Positions 11,121 through 21,149 of a DNA stretch of 29,091 bases are shown here, piece after piece (position 1 is the stretch's first letter; each line of letters opens with the position of its first letter). A program made the translations under genes and the position numbers. A model generated the notes under the pieces. It was not told the DNA's origin and made no database searches. It saw nothing but the letters and a program-made list of their open reading frames with translations. Source of the stretch: Ophiothrix spiculata (lineage: Eukaryota > Echinodermata > Ophiuroidea > Amphilepidida > Ophiotrichidae); the NCBI GenBank assembly GCA_000969725.1, contig JXSR01S073477.1. The stretch is one strand, 5' to 3'.

Positions 11121-11957
11121 TCAATAAATTCACACTTTAAACTTTTAATTCCTTTTTATTTGAGTCAAATACAACATTCTCTGGTTCTCTGGTAGTGGTC
11201 TATTGAAGTTTTCGTGTTGTTAGAAAACTTTCCTTTTGCGTATGTTAATACACATACCACATTTTTATGTATTTTATTGTTTTTAAATTCAAATAATTTC
11301 ATGAATTTCATTTAAAAAAAGAAATTACAACTCCATTTATAGTATTTTAACATATTGAAACTTCCGTAAAAAAATTTTAAAGCCGTTTTTCTCAAAATGT
11401 CATTTTTGAGACCGAGATCACAAAATTTTGAAGCCATGTTTTCACCTATTATCATGAATATTGGTGTATTTGTATGTGATCTATGTCGCTACAGATTCCT
11501 TTTTTGACATTTCATATCGAAAATTGACTTATGGGCCTAAAACGATGGATTTTTTGAATTTTCCCGCCAAAATTACACATGCAACCTTTACCCGCTTATT
11601 TGGAGGTCAAATGATGAAAATTTAAAAAAAAAAGTGCTCTGCTGTGACAAAGATAATGCTTTTATCATGTAATAACCACTGTTAGTTTTAAAATATATAT
11701 TGTGGTTACCTCAGAATTTGAAGTCTCGTAAACCCATTAAATCCAATATGGCCGTCGTTACCATGGCAACCGTAAAAGTACGCGTACAAAAGTGGGTTTT
11801 TTTTAAGTTGCACTTCATAGGCACACCATAAAAAGACATCAAAAGTGCCTACATGTGCATGATTAAGAAAATTGTTGGATTGGTAAACCTCCCCCTTCAA
11901 TAACCTATCAAATAAGTTTTCATGTGATAAAAAATCTCCGACAACTGAAATGTCCAC
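11121..11957. other. Gene-free stretch with RFX-like and YY1-like motifs
   Basis: No ORF or bounded element is supported. GTTACCATGGCAAC at 11757-11770 has the inverted-repeat form of an RFX X-box, and ATGGCC lies just upstream (about 11748-11753). Both may be chance. Otherwise the stretch is AT-rich with A and T runs. Confidence 0.35.
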
Positions 11958-14900
11958 AGACTAAAACAATCACGTTTGAATTCAGCAGAGTATTTGACAT
12001 TAGTATTACCCGATTTGGCGCGATCCCCGGAAAATGGGTAAGGCTTCCAATTCGTGCAAACAATCAAAACAAATAACCTACATCCGCGGGGAAACATCAA
12101 ATTCCTTTCTCACTCCAAGTTGCACTTTCTCATTCTTTATACTGATAAATCTAAAGTATTTTGCGAAATAAACAATACCATTCTTAACAGCACTTTTTCT
12201 TAGAACTTTATCTCAAACGAGATCATTTTGCATGTTAAATGTACATTGGGATCTATTACATAAGAACAAATACAATCCTCAGTTTTCATGAAGTTCTAAT
12301 ACGATTCTGGATAAGTTAAACAAGAATTGGTAGTTAAAGGTAATGAAGACATGATATACTATAATTCCGAGTCCCTTCAGTCAACATGCAACAATGATGC
12401 GAACGGTAATATCAACATGATATTTTGCAAATTGATGTCTGGATAATAAAAAAGCTGTAAATGTTTTTAAAATAAAAAAAAAGTCGCAAATAAAATACGT
12501 TTTCAATGCGGATATAACATCGCGAAATGCCCAATTGTCGGCAAAAGCAGAGTTACGCAACCGTATAAACTACTTCATTCATTTATAGAGACTCCATGCT
12601 TTTTGAAAGGAAGTTGAAAAAAAAAACCTAGAAAATTATCGAATTAGGCTAAGGCTATGTTGATATGTGCTTTATATAATGATATTATGAATGTAATCAA
12701 ATAGTACTATTTTATAAGCTGATATCAGTATATACTTCTTATTTTTAAAATATTTATCAATGAAACGTCAATGATGAAGTTATTCCCTTACTCGTAACTT
12801 AAACCCTTAAAATCTGTATTAATCAGATGGTACAGCTAAAGAGAATTGAAACAATTCATCAGAGTCATCAAATTAGTATGAAATAATCTTGAAACCACCT
12901 TAGTATCAAATGGTAGTTTCATTATCATGTTATTTATTAAAACGGATCAAGTTGGGAATATATGAGTTTCATTCCGATTTTTGGTTACAGAATGAGGGAG
13001 ATTTCTGCTCATATTAAGAAACATAATCACATTATCTAGTAAAGTGAGATAAAAGAAACTGAGAATGCTTAATAATGTGATACTTTAATTAAATTGCTAA
13101 TTAATCACTATTGCAAGATAATTTGATATGCAGATAAGATAAAGAAAAGATCTGAAGATATTTTGGTTTTCAAACGAGAAAGTGCCAGCCGTTTATTGTA
13201 TAAGGCTGAAAGATTCACATAATCTGTATTTAATGATTTCCAAAAAAGGTATTTTTATTTTGTACTTTAATTTTAATTTGTGGGTAAAATATTTTTTTTT
13301 TTGCATTTTTTGGAATTTGTTGCTCTTTTGACCAAAAAGTAGCAGATTTGACAAATTTTGACAAAATTGCAGGGCCCTGTTCAACAAATCGATTCTGTGT
13401 CCTCCATGACGATGTTAGGTATGCCCAAGGAACCCATCAAAATAGGACAATTTAGAATAACTTCCCGTTGCATAGCAACATAATATTGCTCCCTAGGTAT
13501 TGGTATTGCCATCAGTAACTAAGGACTCCAAAATTCCAAATAGAAGCTTCGTGATCATCTAAAATGGAGACAGAAAATGAAAAGGCAAAATTCTCATCTG
13601 TGTATGTCATTTTACCATGTCTAACATCAGGAAAGGCAGAACCTGACATAATCAGCAGCTCATACGAGGAACAGACGGTTTTAATTATTAATTAAGTTCA
13701 CAGGATCAACGTTATGCAAATAATGTTGTCAGTTCAGCTTGGTTTGTTTGTTATTTGATTTGAATATTAAACTTTTATCCCGCGCATCAATGAATAATAT
13801 ATTTTGCTTGTTTAAGTGACATATTTGAGTCGATTATTTGACACGTTTAGGCAAAGTAGAAGAATTTTGTCGCTAGCTGAATGCCTACAAGTCTAAAAAT
13901 ATCAAAGCAGAATAAGTCAAGATTTCTTTATTCAGTATCATTTTCGACCCAATAACACCATTATACGTGTCGACTTTGTCAATGTTGAAATGTCTCAAGA
14001 TTGTTATAGCTTCAATGACCTGATGAAGCGATTGACATAGATATGGAATAGCCTGGAAGAAAGTAATCTAGTTATAAAGACAAAAAGTATTGATGTAAAA
14101 TCATACTGTTTTATTGATGGAAGTTTAATACAGTTATATTGAATATGTTTTCAGTTCTATAATATTTAAGGAGAATCAAAATCTATTCTTTATTGTTTAG
14201 GTTTTTCCATTTTTCATTTTCTAGATTTAAAGAATGAAACATTTTAACGTTATCATTTTAAAGCTTATGTTAATTTATTTGGGTGATAGAAAAGCAGTGA
14301 GGTACAAAACGAAACACCTGTTTTAAAAATGGATTGAGTCATCCAACTTCTATGCACTCCTAATGAAAAATAAAGTATCGCGAGTTTGGTAAATATTTTA
14401 TCCTATTAAAGCTCATTGTATTATCTGACAGATACTTTATTAATAGATTACATGATTTTTGTTTTTGGAAAAAAAAAATCTGAAACAATGGGGGTCGGAT
14501 TGCAAATATATTATTGTCATACAATTGACGTATTTGATTGATTATACCCAGATCATGAGGCAAAATAAAATTCAGAGATTACATCATTTTTTTTTGCTGC
14601 AGCAGGAGCAACAGCAACAGTAACAAATTATTTTACGACAGATATCCATTGATCATTCAACGTTTAAATGTCTCCATTCTTGCAGCTTTTTCTTTTAATA
14701 TGTGAACATTTATTTCAAAACAACTGTAAACGCAACCTCTTGAAGAACTTTATTAAATATTTGAAAAATTATGTTTTGAGAATTACAATGACACCTCATT
14801 AAACTTCTCCAAATTTTCATAAGTCAAGTTAAGGTCCGTCAACTGTCATGCGGTTGCAGGGTGCGAAAGGTAAAACTGAGACTGAACGCGTTCATTGGTC

Positions 14901-16056
14901 AGCTTCACTTGATTGTTCACATAATATAGAGACACATTTTATATTCGCAATGATTTCCTTGAAATTAAACTTTGCAGGTGTTTTGTTGTAAGCACATTAA
15001 TGTGGGCGTGTATTTTCAACCGAAGCGCAAAGTTGGTTGCATTTACTGTTGTAAAGAGATAAACGGACACATAATATCTACCAAATATGAAGTTAACAGG
15101 TCGAATATTTAAAAAAGAGATATAAATGAATCAATTTTTATTGTATAGAAATATCAGTGATGAATTTTACTATATGTGTATAGTAAGATATAGTGAAATA
15201 ATTTGGCTTATGCCTAGACATTAACTGCATTGCTAGTAAACGGCAAAAGAAACAAAAGATGAAAATTCTCTTGTTGGCGCTGGTAGTCGAACACGGCCAC
15301 AACAATGTGATTGCTAGATGTAGCAATATTTATCGCCATTAAGCGTTTTGTTTTAGGCCGTAAACAAAAACAATAATAAAACAATTTGAATTTAAATCCT
15401 TATAAGAGCATTTAAATTAAGTTTTCATTAGTTTAAATTCTAGCCAGCGAGACTCCTAATTTATAAATTAGGGGTGGGGGGAGCAGACATCTCATCGCTT
15501 CATATTTCTAAAGCAGATTGTTTTAGTATAATTTAATCCGGCTCTTGAAATGAAATACACCTAGAAAAATTCATCCGTATACACACGAGAGAGATAAAAT
15601 TGACTTTTAATACACTGGCACACAATTTGAATTTGTAAACGTCAAGTTCAAATTCCAATGAATTAGTTATTGGCGTTTAAGTTTACTTTGTGCAATCCAT
15701 ATTACTTTTTTAACAATATGTGTACTTGATTGTTTCCTATGATAATTTAACACTAGAATAATTCGTATAGCATCAATGTACACTTTTTTAATCTATAGTC
15801 GATTCTTCTGACCAATATTGTTACTACGATACTGATACTTGTAGGATTGCATCTTCATCTTTAATCTTATCCATTAAATTATCACTGGACGCAATGATGA
15901 CATTCTCAACGCAAGGCGGTTTGTTGATATTGAATTACCAGTCAACAATTATAAAGGTTTCCTAACTCTTTGTCGTGACCAGGTACTTTTTATCCAAATC
16001 AACTTATATCAGATATACAGGCAACTTGTATGTAAATTGAACTACCGTATCTTTTT
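11958..16056 (+). repeat. Large duplicated unit, copy 1 (left arm of inverted duplication)
   Basis: Blocks of this stretch reappear reverse-complemented in reverse order between 28535 and 22160: 11985-12430 with about 28535-28180; 12535-12660 with 27720-27640; 12780-13190 with 26345-25870; 13270-13390 with about 24360-24235; 13395-14170 with 23970-22480; 15075-15395 with 22455-22165. The ends also recur in direct orientation: 11958-12185 with 17959-18185, and 15286-16056 with 18185-19078. No long ORF is present. About 900 bp (14172-15075) has no counterpart in the right arm. What the unit originally was, gene or transposon, is not visible. Confidence 0.85.
14172..15075. other. About 0.9 kb present only in the left arm
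   Basis: In the right arm the flanking homologies are joined directly (TTTAATAAGG next to the ATATCTACCAAA-like block). Either this stretch is an insertion or the right arm lost it. It has no terminal inverted repeats that I can see. It contains a T9 run and a short GCAGCAGGAGCAACAGCAAC tract near 14595. No ORF is supported. Confidence 0.6.
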
Positions 16057-16058
16057 AG

Positions 16059-16269
16059 TTAAATCAATACTAAAGGTAAAGTATCTTTGTAAAGATGAGA
16101 AATACTTCGATCTTTATGAAACGTTATCTCCATCTCTTCTGACTTATAATGAACTTTCAAGGACTATTGAGTACATATCAAAATATCTCGTAAATATATT
16201 AGATAGAAATTCTAAATTCATTAAATTGTGCACATCACTGAGTGTTAAAAACCCGGTGTCCAAAAATAG
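16059..16269 (+). CDS. Possible internal exon of an unrecognised gene
   Basis: A 211-bp open segment is preceded by a pyrimidine-rich acceptor, CTTTTTAG (ending at 16058). It is followed by a good donor, AATAG|GTAACA (GT at 16270-16271). The translation is mixed, charged and non-repetitive (for example CKDEKYFDLYETLSP and NELSRTIEYISKYL), unlike the lysine/asparagine/isoleucine-only output of chance AT-rich openings. The frame opens at 16037 upstream and closes at 16273. I do not recognise the family and find no partner exon nearby. It starts three bases after the duplicated block shared with 18185-19078 ends, and that second copy lacks it. It could equally be a chance opening. Confidence 0.25.
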
Positions 16270-16419
16270 GTAACATGCAGAAAAACGATCATGTTCATCA
16301 TGCTATAAAATTGTATACCTCAGTATAAAATAGTTAGAGCGGAAGGTGCGGTAGATCGAAGTAATTTTCATTTACATAAGTTGCCTGCATATCTTATATA
16401 AATTGATTTAGATATAAAG

Positions 16420-16575
16420 TAGGGGAACGGGTTGGCGCAGCGGTAGTTCCTTCGCCTTACGCCAATGAGGTCCCGGGTTCGAGTCCCGCGCCCGGTATAC
16501 TCTGATATCCGGACCACAGAGCAATTTATCCGAATCACAGAGCAATTAAAGTAAGTTTTTTTGCCCAAGAAAACA
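16420..16575 (+). mobile_element. tRNA-derived SINE
   Basis: An A-box region, TTGGCGCAGCGGTAG (about 16432-16446), and a canonical B box, GGGTTCGAGTCCC (about 16474-16487), lie within a tRNA-like fold. The anticodon arm is CGCCTTACGCC-like. A body follows with a short internal duplication (GACCACAGAGCAATT and AATCACAGAGCAATT at about 16512-16547) and a T7 run near 16555. It ends only a few bases before the long-TIR transposon at 16582. Confidence 0.7.
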
Positions 16576-16581
16576 AATATA

Positions 16582-17560
16582 CAGTGTGTCCCAGAATGAA
16601 GTTATCAAGATTTCAATACCACATAATTTCAAAACTAAATTATCCTAGACAATGAAAGTTAGTGACAGTCATGCTTGATGTCTCCACTTGCAATTGTGGT
16701 GCAAAAATTAAGAAAATCCATCATCTAATTTACTAGAAGTGAGCGTTTGAAGCTCAAGAGGACTTTGGACACTTTTCAAGGTTTGGAGAGGTCATAAAAA
16801 TCCAGTGATAATTTGCAGCGGAAGTATGCGAGCAAGGATATCATATTTACCAACATTTCTGTTTTGTTTCGCATGTTGCTTTTCCTTGATGATGCCTTGA
16901 AGTCTTAGTAAATGTTCAGCTGAATGTTTACTCGGCTTCTACCTTGGCGTCCAAACACTTCTTTTTGCAGTTCCTTCTGTCATCTGATACCATTAGCTAA
17001 ATCTTTTGTGACATTTTTAAGATGGGCTACTCGTGCGATGTGTATATCTGGATCCTGGAAATATTAAATAAATCTTTCCATTGTTTTAATGATAACTGCA
17101 CTTTCCAGGTATTGGTCAATCATGATACCTTTTTCTTCATAGACAAATAAGGTTTATGTTTGCTTTGAATTACCATATTCCTATAACCACTGCTTCCAGG
17201 GTACCAGCCCTTTAACGTGCTTTAAAATGGTCCGCTAAAGGATTTTTCTGACAAAGACACTTATAATTGAACAAATATTATCATGATTATGTCTGAAATA
17301 ATGGCGTTCTTCATTACATGATTATGCTGCAAATCGCCATGGAAATTTTACAACTTACCCAAACTGGGAAAAGTATCCAAACCCCTGTGGAGCTTCAAAC
17401 GCTCACTTCCAAAAAACTCATGCATGGATTTTCTTCATTCTTGCACCACAGCGAGTCAAGACATCAGGCATGATTGTCACTAAGTTTCATTGTCTGGAAT
17501 AATTTAGTTTTTGAATTGTGGGGCGTTGAAATCTTGATAACTTCATTCTGGGACACACTG
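16582..17560 (-). mobile_element. Long-TIR DNA transposon, copy 2 (TA target site)
   Basis: The ends are the same as copy 1 (CAGTGTGTCCCAGAATGAAG and its reverse complement), flanked by TA at 16580-16581 and 17561-17562. The interior is the reverse complement of copy 1 at 4410-5445, so the two insertions lie in opposite orientations. It is 57 bp shorter. On the minus strand one frame reads MTEGTAKRSVWTPR, then after a stop HSAEHLLRLQGIIKEKQ and VGKYDILARILPL. The same frame exists in copy 1 with additional breaks. I do not recognise it as part of a transposase. Confidence 0.85.
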
Positions 17561-17880
17561 TACATTTAAGATTTCATTCTGAATGACCAACTTTGACTGG
17601 TTTGCTGCTAACAAATAACTGGGGTCTGTGCAAGATGTGCAAGAGTTAACATGATTTCAGAAAAAAAGTAATGAAAAAAATAAGGAAGGTCTTACTCTAT
17701 GAACTTGAATATAACTTATTCGAAGCAAGGTATGCCAATTATACGGAGACAATTAAAAACAAAGTAAGCTGATAGCACCAAGGGAAGTTTTGAAGTTTAC
17801 TGAGATGCGTACTCAGAAAAGGTTAAAACTTATAACAATAAATCCATTGCTTCATAAATCTATCATCGGAGCGTTGCATA
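17561..17880. other. Gene-free stretch
   Basis: I see no gene, repeat unit or bounded element in this interval. Confidence 0.4.
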
Positions 17881-17958
17881 GAAGGGGTCCGGTGATATGC
17901 CTTTGTGACTATTGATCAATTAGCAATCCAAAATGAGTCTCTGTGTGAAACATTAACC
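17880..17958 (-). repeat. Dispersed repeat F, partial copy
   Basis: The reverse complement carries TTGCTAATTGATCAATAGTC, as in 6.18-6.21 kb. It directly abuts the internally deleted copy of the large unit. Confidence 0.55.
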
Positions 17959-19078
17959 GACTACAATTACGTTAACTCAATTCAGCGGAGTATTTGAAAT
18001 TAGTATTACCCGATTTGGCACGTTCCCCCGAAAATGGGTAAGGTTTCCAATTCGTGCAAACGTTCAAAACAAATAACATACATCCGCGGGGTAACATAAA
18101 ATTCCTTTCTCACTCCAAGTTGCACTTTCTCATGCTTTATACTGAAGTGAAAATCTAAATTTTTTTGCAAAATAAACAAATTTCGAACACACAACATTGT
18201 GATTGCTAGATATGGTAATATTTATCGCCATTAAACGTTTCTTTTAGGTCGTAAACAAAGACAATAATAAAACAATTTGAATTTTAATTTCTATGAGAGC
18301 ATTACAATTAAGTTTTCATGAGTTTAACTTCTAACCAGCGAGACCTTTAATTTATATATGGGGGGAGGGGGGGGGGGGGAACGGACTTCTCATTTGCTTC
18401 ATATTTCTAAAGCAAAATGTTTTAGTATAATTTAATCCAGCTCTTGAAATGTAATACACCTACTATTCATCACCAAGTATTCATCTGTATACACATGAGA
18501 GAGCTAAACTTGACTTTCTATACACGGGCACACGATTTGAATTTGTAACGATAAGTTCAAATTGCAATAAATTATTTAGTGGCGTTAAAGTATACGTTGT
18601 GTAATCCATATTACTTTTTTTAAAACAACATATGTACTTGATTGCATCCTATGATAAGTTAACACTAGTATTATACGTATAGCATCATTTTACACTTTTA
18701 CAAATCTATAGTCGATTCTTCTGATCAAGAATAACAAATAGTGCATGCTGCGATACTTGTGCTTAGAGTAAGGTAGGCCTAATATAAGTATTAACGTAAA
18801 ACCAAACCGCTTTATTTGTAAAAACGGTGCAGCGGTGATTTATATCAGTAACGCAATTAATATAAGATTGCATCTTCATCTTTAATCTTATCCATTAAAT
18901 TATCACTGGACGCAATGATGACATTCACAACGCAAGGCGGTTTGTTGATATTGAATTACTGGTCAACAATTATAAAGGTTTCCAAACTCTTTGTCGTGAC
19001 CAGGTACTTTGTATCCAATTCAATTTATATAAGATATGCAGACCACTTATGTAAATTGAACTACCGTATCCAATTTCT
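17959..19078 (+). repeat. Large duplicated unit, copy 2 (internally deleted)
   Basis: The first part (17959-18185) matches 11958-12185. It includes TTAGTATTACCCGATTTGGC and ACATCCGCGGGG. It then jumps near 18185 to sequence matching 15286-16056, skipping about 3.1 kb. The second part has its own insertions, including about 110 bp near 18735-18865. A guanine run (18360-18379, broken once by an A) replaces the shorter G tract of copy 1 near 15470. There is no coding content. The divergence suggests an old duplication. Confidence 0.85.
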
Positions 19079-19129
19079 TTAAAAAAAAACAAAGTTATTG
19101 CTTCATCAATTTGCATAGCTTTGCATCTG

Positions 19130-19330
19130 ATCGTTACGTGCTTCCTGTGATTTGCCTTTGTAACCATTGATTAATTAGAGATCCGAAATAAGTTTCAAAG
19201 CACTGAAGCACTCTGAGTTTCATCCTGGGTTTCAGCTCATAACGTATAATGTTTCTTTATATGAGTTCAACTTGTCTTCTACTCTGTAACCAAATATCTG
19301 AATGGAGCTGATATATTTTAATATGTATAA
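19130..19330 (-). repeat. Dispersed repeat F, reverse copy
   Basis: On the minus strand it reads CAGATATTTGGTTACAGA and then GAAACTTATTTCGGATCTCT, matching 6.03-6.22 kb in order. Confidence 0.65.
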
Positions 19331-20098
19331 CCCGAGATGTAGTACAAAAGTGAAACCTTCATGTATGCCTTCGGTAATTACTAGAATTACTAGATGCAAT
19401 AGCCGTGTTCAAGATACTAAATCGGTATGTTATTGTTTTGATATACTATTATAGTATTTTTTAAGTCATGGCACCTCTCGCATAATGACACAGGGAGAGC
19501 ATATTTTTAGATATTAGATAAGGACATATATTAGATAAGGACAAGGATCCTCTCATCAATGAGTACAATCCCTGCATGCATTGGCAAAACGAAAATTTCA
19601 ATGTGTTATGCGTGCTCTTCTTTTTCTTTAACTATTTCATCATAACAAATATGTCTGTACAATAAGCTGGACATTTAAATGTTCAAACCATGCTTTGTTG
19701 AGGCTATGTAATTTTATGAATATGATATAATTTATAATCAGCAAAGGAACAATGCAGAAATGTGTTTGAAGTATCAATCAAATAATAGCAACCACCTTCA
19801 AAACTTTTGCTTCCTAACAGATAACGAATACCATAATGTTTAACTATATGGCCTTTCTCAAAACTTGAATTCTATTGGTTGTATGAATGCAAATCCTTTT
19901 ACCTCTTACCATGAGTGGAAAGACCCAAAACGTTCAATGAGGTGCCTTGGCTTAAAAAATAATACTATATATTATAATAGGGATGCCAATTATGTAGAAA
20001 AATCCTTGGTGGTTTGAAATTTATGTTCAAGTATACCGCCACTTTAGACTCTTCATTGACGGGTTCAATAATGTTTAAAATAATTAAAATGTAACTAC
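19331..20098. other. Gene-free stretch with one 17-bp tandem duplication
   Basis: ATATTAGATAAGGACA-type units lie at 19511-19527 and 19528-19544. No gene or bounded element was seen. Confidence 0.45.
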
Positions 20099-20104
20099 CG
20101 TAAA

Positions 20105-20140
20105 CCGGGGTGACTTTAAACGCCGGGGTGACTTTGAACA
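20105..20140 (+). repeat. Tandem 18-bp GGGGTGACTTT motif, third copy at 21126-21143
   Basis: CCGGGGTGACTTTAAACG and CCGGGGTGACTTTGAACA are adjacent. A third copy, CTGGGGTGACTTTGAACG, lies at 21126-21143, about 1 kb downstream on the same strand. Together they bracket the inverted minisatellite and may mark the ends of one element. Confidence 0.7.
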
Positions 20141-20383
20141 CTTTAAGTTGGTCTAATTAATATGCCATTATCTCACTTATCCTTGATGATATGATTTGTT
20201 TTAATTAATGATTGAAAATGGGATACTATAAGCAATGTTACATCTTAGAGACACTACCGTAGGTGTTGCCAGTTGTTTGTTATAGCCTTAGAAATGTGTT
20301 GCCAAATTTATAGGAATTATAGGTGGACAAAATCTCAATGGTTACCATGGTAACACTGATCCAATGAAATTAAAATTAAAAAG

Positions 20384-20545
20384 TGGCTATAGACACGATG
20401 ATCGTGCGCCTCGCCCGAAATGGCTATAGACACGATGATCGTGCGCCTGGACCAAAATGGCTATTGACACGATGATCGGGTGTGATAAAGTAAATGGCTA
20501 TGGAGCCAATGCTCACTGATACTCAAGGGGATGGCAATGGTGAAA
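20384..20545 (-). repeat. Minisatellite inverted repeat, left arm
   Basis: Three units of about 37 bp start TGGCTATAGACACGATGATC (20384, 20421, 20458, the last diverging). They are followed by a unique stretch (about 20500-20537: ATGGAGCC, CTGAT, CTCAAGGGG). All are reverse complements of the right arm at 20757-21012. Confidence 0.85.
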
Positions 20546-20787
20546 GGAGGAAATAACTTGCATTGATTGGTATTAATACAACCGAGAGAGTTTCTGATGT
20601 TATTCAGAATGTCAACTTGATTCTTGAAGTTGCATTTTTGTCTTTTGTCAGTCAAGAGCAGACCAAAAGAGAGGAGTAAAACAAACAAGAGGAAGACAAT
20701 AATGGCGAGCAAAGTTGTAATATTACCAATGCAAATCACCTTCCTCCTTCCACTCTTTTTGTTGCCACCCCCTTGAGCATCAGGCAT
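20461..20787 (-). CDS. Hypothetical 108-residue single-pass membrane ORF in a hairpin loop
   Basis: The frame starts at an ATG at 20787 and ends near 20461. The first 16 residues are basic and glycine-rich (GGGNKKSGRRK). A strong hydrophobic segment spans residues 23-45 (TTLLAIIVFLLFVLLLSFG and flanks), encoded at about 20652-20721. It is followed by a charged TDKRQK and a part with a few cysteines. The topology would be type II-like (basic N-terminus in the cytoplasm) if it were real. The start and the C-terminus lie in the two arms of an inverted minisatellite, while the hydrophobic part lies in the loop. I recognise no family. It could be a captured exon, or chance in repeat DNA. Confidence 0.2.
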   Translation of the reverse strand: MPDAQGGGNKKSGRRKVICIGNITTLLAIIVFLLFVLLLSFGLLLTDKRQKCNFKNQVDILNNIRNSLGCINTNQCKLFPPFTIAIPLSISEHWLHSHLLYHTRSSCQ

Positions 20788-21012
20788 TCGGCTCCATAGA
20801 TAGGGCCAGTTACTTTCTCACACCCGATCATCGTGTCTATAGCCATTTTGGGCGAGGTTATTGAAATTATCATCGTGTCTATAGCCACTTTGGGTGAGGT
20901 TATTGAAACGATCATCGTGTCTATAGCCATTTTGGGCGAGGTTATTGAAACGATCATCGTGTCTATAGCCATTTTGGGCGAGGTTATTGAAACGATCATC
21001 GTGTCAATATCC
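20757..21012 (+). repeat. Minisatellite inverted repeat, right arm (42-bp units)
   Basis: Four 42-bp units begin ATCATCGTGTCTATAGCC at 20827, 20869, 20911 and 20953, with a partial fifth at 20995. Because 42 is a multiple of three, both strands stay open and give 14-residue peptide repeats (VSIAILGEVIETII on plus, VSITSPKMAIDTMI on minus). These are products of the period, not evidence of a gene. A unique stretch at 20762-20797 pairs with 20500-20537 of the left arm. Confidence 0.9.
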
Positions 21013-21149
21013 TCGGCCTTTAATTTAATTAATATGGTTGGATCAGGAATATAATAGTTTACAATAATGAATGAAAATAATTTTGTAAATTTCTTTCTTA
21101 TTTTTTATATTGAGAAAAAACGATCCTGGGGTGACTTTGAACGCCTATA

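Noticed and set aside
11706-12100. Two overlapping minus-strand ORFs
   Set aside because: They cross the start of the duplicated unit and are not maintained in the other copies.
13490-13720. Longer open frames on both strands of the left-arm block, shared partly with the right arm
   Set aside because: Differences between the arms are mostly non-synonymous, and the frames break at different places, so shared nucleotides rather than protein selection explain the similarity.
20736-21054. Overlapping ORFs on both strands with 14-residue repeats
   Set aside because: They are produced by a 42-bp minisatellite whose period is a multiple of three; openness on both strands is automatic.
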